NCBI GenBank assembly: GCA_943787205.1
Contig: CALSLN010000004.1
Span: 1-64,000, forward strand
Length of the DNA stretch: 64,000 nucleotides
Direction of reading: 5' to 3'
From: an uncultured Rhodospirillaceae bacterium
GTDB lineage: Bacteria; Pseudomonadota; Alphaproteobacteria; Rhodospirillales; Rhodospirillaceae
Shown here in pieces: positions 38,600 to 49,090 of this stretch (positions are counted from its first letter, which is position 1; each line of letters begins with the position of its first letter). The position numbers were made by a program, and so were the translations under genes. The notes under the pieces were generated by a model that worked only from the letters and a program-made list of their open reading frames with translations, ran no database searches and was not told the origin of the DNA.

Positions 38600-38601
38600 T
38601 T

Positions 38602-38880
38602 ATGCGTATCTTCTTCCTTTACGTGCTGCCTTTTCTTCTGCCCCTAACCGCATATTTGGCGTGGGCTTGGTATCGTGCGACCTACGTCAAAAAACACGGC
38701 GGAAACGCGCCAGAAATTGAAAAAGGACCTTGGCCGTTCTTGCTGTTTCTCGGCGCGCTCCTTGCTTTCGGTGTCATGGGGGCAACTGCACTAATACGGG
38801 GTGCCGACCCTGATGCGACATACACACCATCTCGATATGAGGATGGGCGTATCATCCCGGGCCAGTTGGACGAAAAGTAG
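38602..38880 (+). CDS. Small membrane protein, DUF6111-like
   Basis: The 92-residue protein has two helices, at residues 4-22 (FFLYVLPFLLPLTAYLAWAW) and about 45-65 (WPFLLFLGALLAFGVMGAT), separated by a charged loop. It is conserved between the Nudix and CCA transferase genes in many alphaproteobacteria. I recall it as DUF6111. The role is unknown. Confidence 0.7.
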   Translation: MRIFFLYVLPFLLPLTAYLAWAWYRATYVKKHGGNAPEIEKGPWPFLLFLGALLAFGVMGATALIRGADPDATYTPSRYEDGRIIPGQLDEK

Positions 38881-38886
38881 AGTGGT

Positions 38887-40129
38887 GTGACCTCTGCTCT
38901 AAAGGGTGCGCCATGGATGAATGTCCGTGCGGTGCACACATTGTTCTCTGCTCTGGGCGCGCCAGACACTGATGTTCGTTTCGTCGGCGGCTGTGTGCGC
39001 GATTCTGTGTTGTCTCGCCAAATCAGAGACATCGATATCGCTACGCCGGACGAGCCTGGGGTTGTCGTTGAGAAGTTATCTAGCGCTAAGATCAAGGTTG
39101 TCCCGACTGGCCTGGCCCATGGCACGGTGACTGCGGTTGTGGATGGTCAGCCGTTTGAAATTACGTCCCTGCGCAAAGACACGGCCTGTGATGGCCGTCA
39201 TGCAGCTGTCGAATTCACGACGGACTGGACTGAAGACGCATCGCGACGAGACTTTACCTTTAATGCGTTGTCTATGCGGCAGGATGGAACACTCTTTGAT
39301 CCGTTCGGCGGCGTTGCGGATGCGCAAGCAGGGCGGGTTCGGTTTGTGGGCGATCCAGGGGATCGCATCCAAGAAGACTATCTCCGTATTCTAAGGTACT
39401 TCCGATTTCTTGCGCTCTACGGAAAATATGATCCGGACCGCGACATTATAGAGGCATGCGCAACACATCAGGACGGTCTTGCATCACTCTCTGTTGAGCG
39501 GGTGCGCGATGAGTTTATGAAACTGCTCAACGCACCCGACCCAACCTTGTCTTTGACGGCAATGGCAGAGGCTGGCGCCCTAAAAGTGGTTGCTCAGGAT
39601 ACTGAAGTCGACCTTTCTTTGGATCGTTTAATCAATGCTGAAACGGCATTGGGGAACGATAGAAACGGGATGGATTGGGTTCGCCGCTGGGTGTTTTTGC
39701 TTTGGGCAAAGTGCAACGGATGTTGCCCAGCGTATGAAGGCCAGTCGGAAGAATGCTCTCAGAATTCAGGATTGCTTTGCCGCTTCCGTGGCTGCAGCAA
39801 CAGTCGCAGGACCCATTGATTTGAACCGTTTTCTGTATGTCTTTGCTGATGGCGGAGGCGCTGGAAACGCGGCCGTTGAGGGTGTGGTGATCGCCCATGC
39901 GCGTTCTGAAGGTGCAGGTTCTTATGACTGGGCGTCACTCCTTGATAAGGCCCGTACGTGGACTCGGGTTCAGTTTCCGCTCACTGGTGCTGATGTTCAA
40001 GCGCTTGGAGTATCCGAAGGGCCTAAAATCGGAACATTACTGAAGGCCGTAGAGCAGGAATGGGTCGATGGAGGATTTGAGGCTAGCCGCAAAGATCTTC
40101 GCGCCCGTCTAACAGCTTTGATCCATTAA
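38887..40129 (+). pseudogene. cca: CCA tRNA nucleotidyltransferase (one frameshift as read)
   Basis: The GTG start at 38887 gives the usual N-terminus (LKGAPWMNVRAVHTLFSALG). The nucleotidyltransferase head has RFVGGCVRD and the two metal aspartates in RDIDIATP, followed by RRDFTFNAL and the EDYLRILRYFRF neck. One extra base near 39712 changes frame; the tail then reads ATDVAQRMKASRKNALRIQD. Re-read, the enzyme is about 413 residues and would add or repair the tRNA 3' CCA end. The gene is essential in bacteria that do not encode CCA in tRNA genes. Confidence 0.92.
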
Positions 40130-40132
40130 AAA

Positions 40133-40163
40133 TGGCCCCGTCCTTTTTGAGGAGGAGGGGCCA
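40133..40163 (+). terminator. GC-rich stem-loop after cca
   Basis: TGGCCCC and GGGGCCA form a seven-pair stem around an inner TCCT/AGGA pairing. It begins right after the cca stop. A T run does not follow, so it may be a weak terminator or an mRNA-end structure. Confidence 0.45.
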
Positions 40164-40281
40164 GTCTTAAGGAGCAATGTAGGAGACGGGAGGGGGATCC
40201 TAGTCTTCACGACAATTGCACCTCCGTTCTAAGCCTCCTCGACTTACAGAAAGATTGCGGGAGTATTACACCGTTGTCATG

Positions 40282-40747
40282 TCAGCTTGTTGGCCACCCA
40301 TTGAGTTGGCGGAGCCCTTCTGCGCTGGCGATGGCTGCAGATTGAGCCAAATTAAGTGATCGTGTCCCCGCAGCCATGGGAATCGACAGGCGGGCATCGG
40401 CCGCTTCGTGCACGTCATCGGGCACCCCAGCGCTCTCCTGGCCAAAAACAAGTTGGTCACCAGTTGCGAATGAGAATGAATGATGAGGCTCGGAGGCCTT
40501 GGTGGTGAACAGGATAAGGCGACCAGTCTGGCTTGATTGCGCAGAAATGTAGGCCTCCCACGACTGATGTCGGGTGAGTGATACCTTGTCCGTATAGTCC
40601 ATTCCTGCCCGTTTTATGCGCTTATCGTCCCAAACAAAGCCGCACGGTTCGATGATTTCCACCGCGATATTGAAGCACGCGCCAAGGCGCAGCACGGCTC
40701 CGACATTCTGGGGGATATCGGGCTGGAAAAGGACGAGTGCGAATCAC
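40282..40747 (-). CDS. trmL: tRNA (cytidine/uridine-34-2'-O)-methyltransferase, SPOUT class (one frameshift near the N-terminus)
   Basis: The GTG at 40747 starts VIR; after dropping one extra base near 40737 the frame continues LVLFQPDIPQNVGAVLRLGACF, the TrmL N-terminus. The knot motifs follow: LVFGQESAGVP and RSLNLAQSAAI. At about 154 residues it has normal TrmL length. It methylates the wobble base of certain tRNA-Leu. It is divergent from petA. The intact part from 40695 down is clean. Confidence 0.9.
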
Positions 40748-41001
40748 ACTCGTGTATCCCGGCGTTACTTGTGCACGGTTTTGAGGCGCGGCAAAGCCCT
40801 TTTCACGGCCCATAAAATATCCTATACCCCACGGCATTGTTTTCCTTAGAGTTTCGTTGGGGTTGGGGAAGCAAGGCAAGGCGACCTGAGCCGTTCTGGT
40901 CGTGGATCGTCTGGGTTGTATGGAAGGTGTTCTCAGCCCCATCTTGCCTGGTCTCGCGCACCGCTCCCGGCGCGCGCGCAAGAACCGAGAGGCCCGAACT
41001 A

Positions 41002-41567
41002 ATGGCGGATGCGGCAGAACATCCAGACGGTTCCCACTGACGATGAGTCCCGGCGGGATTTCCTGCTCCATGCAACGGTTGCCACCGGCGCTGTTGGGGT
41101 AGCGCTATGTCCTTGTGGCCGCTGAATCAACAGTATGAACCCGGCAGCCGACACGTTGGCGTTGTCTTCAGTTGAGGCCAGCTCTAGCGGGCCTTCAAGA
41201 AGGTCAGGCGATTACTATCAGCTGGCGCGGCAAGCCAGTCTTCGTGCGCTACCGGACTGCTGCGGAGATCGAAGGAGGCTCGCGGTGAGCGCTGGCAGGA
41301 TATGCCGGATCCCGCAGCCGGACGAAGAGCGTGTTCAGAGACGACCAGCTATTTGATCGTTGATTGGTGTGTGCACCCATCTCGGGCTGTATTCCGCATC
41401 GGGCCAAAAGACCACCGAAGCGCGCGGCGGATTATGGCGGCTACTTCTGCCCCTGCCACGGATCTCACTATGATCTGTCCGCTCGTATTCGCAGAGGACC
41501 GGCCCCGACGAACCTTGAGGTGCCGGACTACACCTTCCTCTCCGAAACAAACATTCGCATCGGTTAA
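41002..41567 (+). pseudogene. petA: Ubiquinol-cytochrome c reductase Rieske subunit (at least seven frameshifts as read)
   Basis: No frame spans more than about 60 codons, but the whole protein can be re-read by dropping single bases: DDESRRDFLLHATVATGAVG (Tat-type anchor), [44 protein letters not shown], then the cluster sites VCTHLG-C and CPCHGSHYD, ending LSETNIRIG. The disruptions lie near 41035, 41105, 41180, 41275, 41320, 41357 and 41389 and are mostly one extra base. It carries the 2Fe-2S cluster of the bc1 complex and precedes petB by 14 bases. Confidence 0.9.
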
Positions 41568-41581
41568 GGAGCGTAGCCGCA

Positions 41582-42812
41582 ATGAGCACTGAAAAAGGTT
41601 GGGGCACGCGAGGCTTTCGATTGGTTTGAAGAGCGCCTGCCTATTGTTTCCTTTATCGATCACACTCCGTCGGATCTAAGTACCCGGCTCCGAAGAACCT
41701 GAACTACTTCTGGAACTTTCGGCGCTCTGAGCCGGACTGCGTGCTGGTGGTCATGATTCGTGACGGGCATCCTGCTCGCCATGTCTTACACGCCGCATGT
41801 CGATTATGCGTTCCAAAGCGTTGAGCGCATCATGCGTGATGTGAACTCTGGTTGGTTGTTGCGCTATATGCATGCCAACGGTGCCAGCTTCTTCTTCATC
41901 GTGGTCTATATCCATATTTTCCGAGGGTTGTTCTACGGCTCGTATAAGTCACCGCGGGAAGTGCTGTGGTGGCTCGGTGTCATTATTATGATCCTCATGA
42001 TGGCAACTGCCTTCATGGGCTATGTCTTGCCATGGGGGCAAATGAGCTTCTGGGGCGCGACGGTTATTACCAACCTGTTCTCGGCAATCCCGGTCATCGG
42101 TGATTATATCGTGACACTGCTCTGGGGTGGTTTCTCGGTTGATAATCCGACGCTTAATCGCTTCTTTGCCTTGCACTATTTGCTGCCGTTCGTTTTGGTC
42201 GGCGTCGTGGTCCTCCACATTTGGGCGCTGCATATTCCAGGCTCTAATAACCCACTGGGTATTAATGCAACGGCCAAGGACAAGATTCCGTTCCACCCGT
42301 ACTACACCGCTAAGGATGCGTTTGGGCTCGGTGTCTTCTTGCTCGCTTACTTTACAGTGGTGTTCTGGTTCCCGAACGCCATGGGGCATACGGATAACTA
42401 TATTCCAGCCAATCCGCTTTCGACGCCGGCTCATATCGTGCCTGAGTGGTACTTCTTACCGTTCTACGCGATCTTACGCTCAATCGACGATAAGTTGACG
42501 GGCGTGATCTTGATGTTTGGTTCACTTCTAATCTTGTTCGTCATTCCTTGGCTCGATACATCGCGTGTTCGGTCAGCGACATTCCGTCCGATCTTTAAAG
42601 TCCTGTTCTGGGTTTTCTTGGCCGACTGCGTAATGTTGACATGGTGTGGGGCGCAATTGGCTGAAGGTCTGCCATTGCTGCTCAGTCGGATCGGCACCTT
42701 CTGGTATTTCTTCCACTTCTTGGTCTTAATGCCTGTCGTTGGCTGGATTGAAACACCAAGACCCCTTCCAACAAGTATAAGCACGCCCGTTGTGGCAAAG
42801 CCTGCGGAGTAG
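41582..42812 (+). CDS. petB: Cytochrome b of the bc1 complex (frameshifts in the first 180 bases)
   Basis: From about 41760 the frame is clean for 350 codons. The haem-ligand histidines lie in [17 protein letters not shown] and in [20 protein letters not shown], and the quinol site is [15 protein letters not shown]. The first 180 bases re-read as [34 protein letters not shown] and [10 protein letters not shown] after removal of at least five single bases. Total length is about 410 residues, as expected. It sits between the Rieske and cytochrome c1 genes. Confidence 0.93.
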
Positions 42813-42816
42813 AGAT

Positions 42817-43590
42817 ATGAGAATCGTTCTTTTTGCCGCCTTCGCCACATTGCTCATCGGTTTTGCACCGGTCGAAGTAAAAGCTGCGGATGGAAACGTC
42901 GAACTCACTAATCAAGAGTGGTCTTTCGATGGAGTGTTCGGTCGCTTTGACCGGCAACAGCTGCAACGTGGCTTTCAGGTTTATCGGGAAGTGTGTTCAT
43001 CCTGCCATGGCTTGGATTACATCGCGTTCCGTAACTTAGAAGCCATCGGGTACAGCGAAGACCAAACGAAAGTGTTGGCATCTGAGTACATCATTGAGGA
43101 ATGCTGTGACGATCAGGGTGATATCTTTGATCGACCAGCAATCCCCGCCGATTACATGCCCAATCCATATCCGAATGACCAGTTTGCTCGGGCCTCAAAC
43201 AATGGCGCGTTGCCACCCGATCTGTCCTTGATGTCAAAAGCGCGGCATGGCGGACCAGATTACGTCTACAGTTTGATCAATGGCTACGAAGAGCCATCGG
43301 CTGAAGTGGAAGCGGAGATGATGGACGGGATGTATTACAACGTTGCGTTCGAGGGAAATCAGATTGCGATGGCCCAGCAGTTGTTTGATGACTTGCTCGA
43401 ATATTCGGACGGGACACCAGCAACAGCCGAACAAATGGCAACAGATGTTGCCGCGTTCTTGCACTGGGCTGCTGAACCTAAGTTGGAAATCCGTAAGCAG
43501 ACCGGCGTTCGGGTGTTGCTGTTCACGTTCGTCTTTACAGTTCTAGCGTACTTCCTAAAGCGCCGGATCTGGGCCGACATCGAGCACTAG
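42817..43590 (+). CDS. petC: Cytochrome c1 of the bc1 complex
   Basis: The start at 42817 follows GGAG and lies four bases after petB. A signal peptide ends VKAAD. The haem c site is CSSCH near residue 55 and the axial Met is probably in one of the MADD-like acidic segments of the C-terminal half. A membrane anchor (VRVLLFTFVFTVLAYFL) closes the protein, followed by KRRIWADIEH. It passes electrons from the Rieske protein to a soluble cytochrome c. It is the last gene of the operon, ahead of a terminator. Confidence 0.94.
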   Translation: MRIVLFAAFATLLIGFAPVEVKAADGNVELTNQEWSFDGVFGRFDRQQLQRGFQVYREVCSSCHGLDYIAFRNLEAIGYSEDQTKVLASEYIIEECCDDQGDIFDRPAIPADYMPNPYPNDQFARASNNGALPPDLSLMSKARHGGPDYVYSLINGYEEPSAEVEAEMMDGMYYNVAFEGNQIAMAQQLFDDLLEYSDGTPATAEQMATDVAAFLHWAAEPKLEIRKQTGVRVLLFTFVFTVLAYFLKRRIWADIEH

Positions 43591-43620
43591 ACGCTCAACT
43601 GAGTAAACTAAAGTCTTCAA

Positions 43621-43648
43621 GCCGCCGGCCTCACAGCCGGCGGTTTTG
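43621..43648 (+). terminator. Rho-independent terminator after petC
   Basis: CCGCCGGC and GCCGGCGG make an eight-pair GC stem with a six-base loop (CTCACA), followed by TTTTGCTTT. It lies about 30 bases after the petC stop, between petC and the convergent ychF. Confidence 0.88.
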
Positions 43649-43677
43649 CTTTGTGGGTTCTGTGATTGATGTGTGGC

Positions 43678-44781
43678 TTAGACATTAAACAGGAAGTGCA
43701 TGATGTCACCATCTTTGACGAGATAGTCTTTGCCTTCCTGGCGCATTTTACCGGCATCTTTGGCAGGCTGTTCACCGCCTAGTGTGACGAAATCATCGTA
43801 TGCGATCGTTTCAGCCCGAATAAAACCACGCTCAAAATCCGTATGAATAGCGCCAGCGGCTTGTGGCCCCTTAGCACCATTTCTGACCGTCCATGCGCGG
43901 GCTTCTTTTGGGCCGACTGTGAAGAACGTCAGGAGATCGAGCAATTCGTAGCCAACACGGATGACGCGGGCGAGCCCGGTTTCTTCCAGCCCGAGGGTTT
44001 CGAGGAAGTCTTTGCGCTCTTCCGGATCATCCAGCTGAGACACTTCTTCTTCAATAGCGGCAGAAACGACAACGCAGCGCGCACCGGCCTTTGCAGCCAT
44101 GGCCTCGACTTGAGCTGAGTACTCGTTGCCCTCAGCCGCATTGCCTTCTTCGACGTTGCAGGCATAGAGCACTGGCTTTGCCGTGAGCAATTGCAGTTGG
44201 CGAAAGAGCTTTAGTCCATGCTCATCATCTGGCCGTGCCGTCCGTGCCGGGTTGCCTTGCTTGAGGGCCTCTAGGGTTGGCTCCATAACAGCGAGCCAAT
44301 CCTTAGACTCTTTGTCCCCTGATTTGGCTTTCTTGGCCATGGCGTCGGTGCGTTTCTCCAGGCTTTCCATATCCGAGAGAAGCAGTTCAGTTTCGACTGT
44401 CTCTGCATCCCGTACAGGGTCAACTGACCCGTCCACGTGCGTCACATTGCCATCCTCAAAGCACCGAAGGACGTGAACGATGGCATCGACTTCACGAATG
44501 TTGGCGAGAAACTTATTGCCCAAGCCTTCACCTTTGCTGGCGCCTTTCACGAGGCCAGCGATATCGACAAATTCGAGTTGAGTTGGGATTGTTTCTTTAG
44601 AGCTGGCAATCTCCGATATTTTTGTCAGCCGGTCATCGGGGACTGCAACGCGTCCAACGTTTGGCTCAATGGTACAGAACGGGAAGTTTGCCGCTTGTGC
44701 GGCCGCCGTGGACGTCAGGGCGTTAAAGAGAGTCGACTTACCGACGTTTGGCAGGCCAACGATGCCGCAATTGAAACCCAT
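43678..44781 (-). CDS. ychF: Redox-regulated ATPase/GTPase YchF (OLA1 family)
   Basis: The 367-residue protein starts [22 protein letters not shown] (P-loop) and has the [25 protein letters not shown] switch. It ends with the TGS domain ([29 protein letters not shown]). YchF binds ribosomes and prefers ATP. It is the last gene of the lgt-to-ychF run, seven bases after pth. Confidence 0.96.
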   Translation of the reverse strand: MGFNCGIVGLPNVGKSTLFNALTSTAAAQAANFPFCTIEPNVGRVAVPDDRLTKISEIASSKETIPTQLEFVDIAGLVKGASKGEGLGNKFLANIREVDAIVHVLRCFEDGNVTHVDGSVDPVRDAETVETELLLSDMESLEKRTDAMAKKAKSGDKESKDWLAVMEPTLEALKQGNPARTARPDDEHGLKLFRQLQLLTAKPVLYACNVEEGNAAEGNEYSAQVEAMAAKAGARCVVVSAAIEEEVSQLDDPEERKDFLETLGLEETGLARVIRVGYELLDLLTFFTVGPKEARAWTVRNGAKGPQAAGAIHTDFERGFIRAETIAYDDFVTLGGEQPAKDAGKMRQEGKDYLVKDGDIMHFLFNV

Positions 44782-44787
44782 TCGATT

Positions 44788-45408
44788 TTACCCTTCTTTC
44801 TTTTCGTTTTTCTTGTCGCGTGGTGACTGTGGTGTTTCAGCGTCCCGCATTACCTGCGCAACGTCTGTCATGAATCGATTGTCTTCACCATCAACCAACA
44901 AAGGTGTGGCATCTGCTGATGCGTCGACCAACGCCGTAACCCAAGCTTCGTCAGCTTTTGCAAAATCCTGCAAAACATATCCAGATACTCGGTCTTTTTG
45001 TCCAGGGTGACCGACGCCCATGCGAACGCGCCAGAACGCCTCGCCAATATGAGCCACCAAACTACGGATGCCGTTATGGCCGGCATGGCCGCCACCTTTT
45101 TTGACGCGGATCTTTCCGGGCGCCAGTTCAATTTCATCGTAAAAGACGATGACGTCTTCGAGTTCTAATTTGTAAAAACTCATGGCTTCGCTAACGGAGC
45201 GTCCCGATTCGTTCATAAACGTGGCAGGTTTTAGAACGACGACTTTGTCGCTGCCTAGCTGTCCCTGTGCAAATTGTCCCTGAAACTTGGTGCGCCATGC
45301 ACCCAGGTTATGGCGCGCGACAATGCTGTCAGCGGTCATAAAACCAAGGTTGTGTCTATTGTTGATGTAGCCGGAGCCAGGATTGCCCAGACCTACTAGC
45401 AGGCGCAT
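44788..45408 (-). CDS. pth: Peptidyl-tRNA hydrolase
   Basis: The 206-residue protein has the Pth fold: LLVGLGNPGSGYINNRHNLGF (catalytic His in RHN), LLKPATFMNESG, and FYDEIELAPGKIRVKKGGGHAGHNGIRSL. It releases tRNA from drop-off peptidyl-tRNA. A C-terminal charged tail of about 15 residues is longer than usual. Gene order rplY-pth-ychF is common in alphaproteobacteria. Confidence 0.96.
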   Translation of the reverse strand: MRLLVGLGNPGSGYINNRHNLGFMTADSIVARHNLGAWRTKFQGQFAQGQLGSDKVVVLKPATFMNESGRSVSEAMSFYKLELEDVIVFYDEIELAPGKIRVKKGGGHAGHNGIRSLVAHIGEAFWRVRMGVGHPGQKDRVSGYVLQDFAKADEAWVTALVDASADATPLLVDGEDNRFMTDVAQVMRDAETPQSPRDKKNEKKEG

Positions 45409-45498
45409 GGCGGTCTCGCGATGCAGACAAACAGAGGAATAAAAGGCTTAGAGCGGAGAAGGTGAGGGTCCGGCCAAATAGCCAGACCCTCAACAGTC

Positions 45499-46167
45499 TT
45501 AATCTCCGGACTCTTCTTTCTTGTCGCCTTCGGCATCTTCGCCTTCGGCGGCTTCACCTTCGGCTGCTGCTGCATCTTCTTCGTCTTCAGCAGCTGTTGC
45601 TACCGTTGGTGCAGCAAGCGTGATGACCGTGAAGTCGCGATCCGTAATCGTCGGAGCGACGCCTTCCGGCATTGTGATCGCACTAATGTGGACCGAATCA
45701 CCGATCTCTAGGCCTGTGAGGTCGATTTCAAAACTCTCGGGCAACGCATCTGGGCGCGCACGGACTTCAATTTCGTGGCGTACCATGTTGATCACGCCGC
45801 CGCCCTTAATGCCGGGTGAGGCTTCTTCGTTGATGATCTGCACGGGAATCGCAACGTTCACGACCGTATTCTTGCCAATGCGGCGGAAATCGACGTGAAC
45901 TGGCGTATCGCGTACGGGATGCATTTGTACATCCTGAGCCATCGCTTTCTGGGTTTCTTTGCCCACAGAAATTTCGAATACTTTCGTTGCGAATCCGGGT
46001 TTACGCATTTCAACGAACAGATCGCGCGGTTTCATGGAGATAAGGGTTGGTTCCTTGTTATCGCCATAGATTACGCCGGGCACGAGGCCTTCTCGACGTA
46101 TTGCGCGGGCTGCCCCCTTGCCGGCCCGGTCGCGTTCCTGAACATTCAGGGCGCCTACGTTTGCCAT
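45499..46167 (-). CDS. rplY: 50S ribosomal protein L25 (Ctc type)
   Basis: The 222-residue protein has the L25 5S-RNA-binding domain (residues 1-95, KGAARAIRREGLVPGVIYGDNKEPT) and the C-terminal TL5 domain (GGGVINMVRHEIEVRARPDALP). An acidic alanine/glutamate-rich tail of about 35 residues closes it, typical of alphaproteobacterial members. It lies between prs and pth. Confidence 0.95.
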   Translation of the reverse strand: MANVGALNVQERDRAGKGAARAIRREGLVPGVIYGDNKEPTLISMKPRDLFVEMRKPGFATKVFEISVGKETQKAMAQDVQMHPVRDTPVHVDFRRIGKNTVVNVAIPVQIINEEASPGIKGGGVINMVRHEIEVRARPDALPESFEIDLTGLEIGDSVHISAITMPEGVAPTITDRDFTVITLAAPTVATAAEDEEDAAAAEGEAAEGEDAEGDKKEESGD

Positions 46168-46342
46168 TTCTGGTCTCCTTCAATGTGAATCGACATCTCA
46201 ATAACTGAGGTGCCACCGGCAGGCCTCCAGGGGTGTCGCCGCCGGTAATTTGGCCCCACCCAAAAGCTGGATAGCGCCAAGAAGCGGGGGTAATACAGGG
46301 ATTCAGGGTTTGGCTCAAGCCCTAGAGGGCCAGAACGGCTGA

Positions 46343-47278
46343 TCAGTCAAATAGGCTGGAAACTGAGGCTTCCGAGCTAATCCGTTTCACGGCCTCGGCC
46401 ATCAGTGGTGCAATTGATATCTGGCGGACATTATCCGCCAAGCGAACAGCCTCAGTGGCTTGAATACTGTCCGTTATGACCAATTCGGTCATGGGAGAGG
46501 CGGAAACACGGCCCACGGCCCCGCCAGAGAGCACGCCATGCGTGACATAGGCGGATACGGTCTTGGCACCGCTATTCATGAGGGCAACGGAGGCATTACA
46601 AAGGGTTCCGGCGGAATCCACGATGTCATCCACCAAGATGCAATCGCGGCCTTGAACGTCCCCAATGATGTTCATGACCTCAGAAACGCCTGCTTTCTCA
46701 CGCCGTTTATCAATAATGGCGAGTTCCGTATTCAGGCGCTTGGCGATGGCCCTGGCCCGAACCACGCCGCCGACATCTGGCGAGATGATCATGGGGCTGT
46801 CTTTGCCTTCGTACTTTTCTTTGATGTCATCAACGAAAACAGGCTGCCCATAGAGGTTATCCAAGGGAATATCGAAAAAGCCTTGGATTTGCCCCGAGTG
46901 AAGATCAAGGGTCAGGACACGGCTTGCACCGGCCTGGTGGATAAGATTGGCAACCAGCTTGGCGGTGATTGGGGTACGCGGTGCCGTCTTCCGGTCTTGT
47001 CTTGCGTAGCCATAGTAGGGGATGACCGCTGTTACACGCTCTGCTGACGCTCGACGCAGAGCATCAAGCGTAACCAGCAATTCCATAAGGTTATCGTTGG
47101 CCGGGTAGGATGTTGGCTGAACGACAAAGACGTCTTCACCGCGAACGTTCTCGTGAATCTCGACAAAGACTTCCATGTCGGAAAAACGCTTCACTGACGC
47201 ATTTGTCATTTCGACATGTAAATACGCAGCGATAGCCTCGGCGAGTGGCCGATTGGCGTTGCCAGCCAAAAGTTTCAT
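46343..47278 (-). CDS. prs: Ribose-phosphate pyrophosphokinase
   Basis: The start at 47278 ([20 protein letters not shown]) is preceded by GGGGG. The ATP-binding [10 protein letters not shown], the catalytic flexible-loop region and the PRPP-binding loop [15 protein letters not shown] are all present. It makes PRPP from ribose 5-phosphate. The length of 311 residues is normal. The order prs-rplY-pth-ychF suggests one operon. Confidence 0.96.
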   Translation of the reverse strand: MKLLAGNANRPLAEAIAAYLHVEMTNASVKRFSDMEVFVEIHENVRGEDVFVVQPTSYPANDNLMELLVTLDALRRASAERVTAVIPYYGYARQDRKTAPRTPITAKLVANLIHQAGASRVLTLDLHSGQIQGFFDIPLDNLYGQPVFVDDIKEKYEGKDSPMIISPDVGGVVRARAIAKRLNTELAIIDKRREKAGVSEVMNIIGDVQGRDCILVDDIVDSAGTLCNASVALMNSGAKTVSAYVTHGVLSGGAVGRVSASPMTELVITDSIQATEAVRLADNVRQISIAPLMAEAVKRISSEASVSSLFD

Positions 47279-47439
47279 GTAAAAAGACCCCCAACGGCAC
47301 GCGCCCAATTCACCGGCTTTTGGTTCCGCTCCCCAGCCGTATTGAACCGGCGAAAACCTATCAATCTGTCACAGGTCTGTAAACGTTCGACGGCCCTGAT
47401 TCATCGTATCTGGCTACACTTTTTCAAGAGAGTCCGTTT

Positions 47440-48318
47440 CTAGCGTCTGGGTTGCACCGTTTCGGCAATAATTTCCAGTAGACCGGGCATGGCACCATCA
47501 ACAATGGCTTCCGAAATCATGCCCCAGGCGCCGTCTAATTCCCCGCGTGGGATACGGTTATCCAATCTGACCTCACCCAAGCTTTGTTCTTTCGAGTCGA
47601 GGACTTGCCATATGATGGCAATGTCATCTTGGGTTAAGTCGTATCGGGTGACGTTGACGGTGGCGGCGAGGACAACATCGGGGACTCCATCCGTTGGTTT
47701 AAGACCTTCTCGAGCGAGTCGGTTGGCCATGGCGTTACCCAAAGATTGGGCGCCATCACCCGGCGCTGTGTCGGGGCGTCGGATCGTTGCGGTCAATCCA
47801 TCCCAAGGCGTTGTCTGTTCCGGTGGGGGCTCGACATCGATAGAGGGCGCGAGAAGTAGAACCAGGCGGGCTGACATGTCGTCTGCGACGCGGTTGTGTG
47901 CCGTGCTGTCAGCTTCCACCCATGCTGCGGATTCCACTTGTACAGTCTGATTAAGGCGGGTGACGATTTGTCCCAGGCGATTGAGAAGTCTCCAGTCAAA
48001 GCTGAGAGTCGTGAGAAAGCCGTCGTCTGAAGAGTCGCCTAAGTTTCCCTCGGCGGTGAAACCGAGAACGCCGGTCTTGCTTACGGCTTCGGCGGGTATT
48101 TCCTGTTGCCTTAAATTATCGGCGATACGGTCAGCAATATTGGATGCGATTGTCCGATCAATACCAGCGGGAGGCAGAACGCCCAATCCTGCACCGCTAG
48201 GATTTGCGAGCAACGGATTCTGGGTATTGGAGGCGCGCCGAAAAGGCTGAGGGACAGACCCGCACGCAACCAAGGCTGTCGATGTGAAGAGAGTTATGAG
48301 GTGTCTGCGATCAAACAT
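47440..48318 (-). CDS. Lipoprotein of unknown function
   Basis: The 292-residue protein has a lipobox LVACGS at residues 16-21. It continues with a low-complexity start and an alpha/beta pattern that includes VLPPAGIDRTIASNIADRIADNLRQQEIPAE and DVVLAATVNVTRYDLTQDDIAIIWQVLD. The second half resembles the periplasmic domain that binds or assembles envelope polymers, but I cannot assign it. It lies between pgeF and prs, four bases after pgeF, as in other Rhodospirillales. Confidence 0.7.
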   Translation of the reverse strand: MFDRRHLITLFTSTALVACGSVPQPFRRASNTQNPLLANPSGAGLGVLPPAGIDRTIASNIADRIADNLRQQEIPAEAVSKTGVLGFTAEGNLGDSSDDGFLTTLSFDWRLLNRLGQIVTRLNQTVQVESAAWVEADSTAHNRVADDMSARLVLLLAPSIDVEPPPEQTTPWDGLTATIRRPDTAPGDGAQSLGNAMANRLAREGLKPTDGVPDVVLAATVNVTRYDLTQDDIAIIWQVLDSKEQSLGEVRLDNRIPRGELDGAWGMISEAIVDGAMPGLLEIIAETVQPRR

Positions 48319-48322
48319 AATT

Positions 48323-49090
48323 TTAGGGTGCCAACGCTATGCCCGACAATTGACGACCGTAATCTGTCTCATCCCTGTGGCAAGATCGCCGATAGCTAAA
48401 AAATTTATCTGTCTGTGAATAGGTGTCGGCCTTCAGGCGCTCCGCAGTGTTTACGCCGCTGGCTCTAACCTTATCGAGTACAAACCCCCCAATATCAAAG
48501 TAGACGTGTCCGGTTTTCTCTGAAGGCTGAAAATAAAGTGCATTGTGTGCGTTGTCTGAGAGAAACCGATCATGGAACTCGGGCCCAACTTCATAGGAAT
48601 TTGGACCGATGCACGGGCCAACCGCCGCAATGATTTGGTCGCGCTTAGCTCCGAGTTGTGTCATCGCATCGACTGTGTTCTCAACGATGCCCGAGATCGC
48701 ACCTTTCCATCCAGCATGTGCCGCGCCGATAATTCCAGCTTCAGGAGCAGCAAAGAGTACCGGCGTGCAATCGGCTGCAAGCACGGCAATGGCAATGCCG
48801 GGGACCTTGGTTACGAGTCCGTCTGCGACTGGAGCGTTCCCATGTGTCCAAGCCTTGGACACCGTGATGACGTCGGCCGTATGTTCCTGGTGTACGGTTA
48901 GAAGGCGGTCCGCGCCCACGCCCAGTGCTGTTGCGCAGGCCGCCTTGTTTTTGAATACGGTCTCTTGGTCGTCGTCAGAGCCGAGGCCGCAGTTTAAGCT
49001 ATCGTACACGCCGCTCGAGTACCCGCCTTGGCGCGTGAAAAAGCCATGTTGGACACTGCCTAGTGATTCAAGGTTTGTTGCTTTCATCAT
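48323..49090 (-). CDS. pgeF: Purine nucleoside phosphorylase/polyphenol oxidase-type protein, YfiH family
   Basis: The 255-residue protein has the family's metal and active-site motifs: HGFFTRQGGYSSGVYDSLNCG at the N-terminus, VLAADCTPVLFAAPEAGIIGAAHAGWKGA in the middle, and GPCIGPNSYEVGPEF later. YfiH proteins act on purine nucleosides and also correct peptidoglycan-precursor errors. It overlaps the upstream midA-type gene by four bases (ATGA). Confidence 0.93.
   Translation of the reverse strand: MMKATNLESLGSVQHGFFTRQGGYSSGVYDSLNCGLGSDDDQETVFKNKAACATALGVGADRLLTVHQEHTADVITVSKAWTHGNAPVADGLVTKVPGIAIAVLAADCTPVLFAAPEAGIIGAAHAGWKGAISGIVENTVDAMTQLGAKRDQIIAAVGPCIGPNSYEVGPEFHDRFLSDNAHNALYFQPSEKTGHVYFDIGGFVLDKVRASGVNTAERLKADTYSQTDKFFSYRRSCHRDETDYGRQLSGIALAP

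Noticed and set aside
40748..41001. Possible RNA gene between trmL and petA
   Set aside because: No cloverleaf or other known RNA fold can be drawn, and the stretch lies in an error-rich zone.
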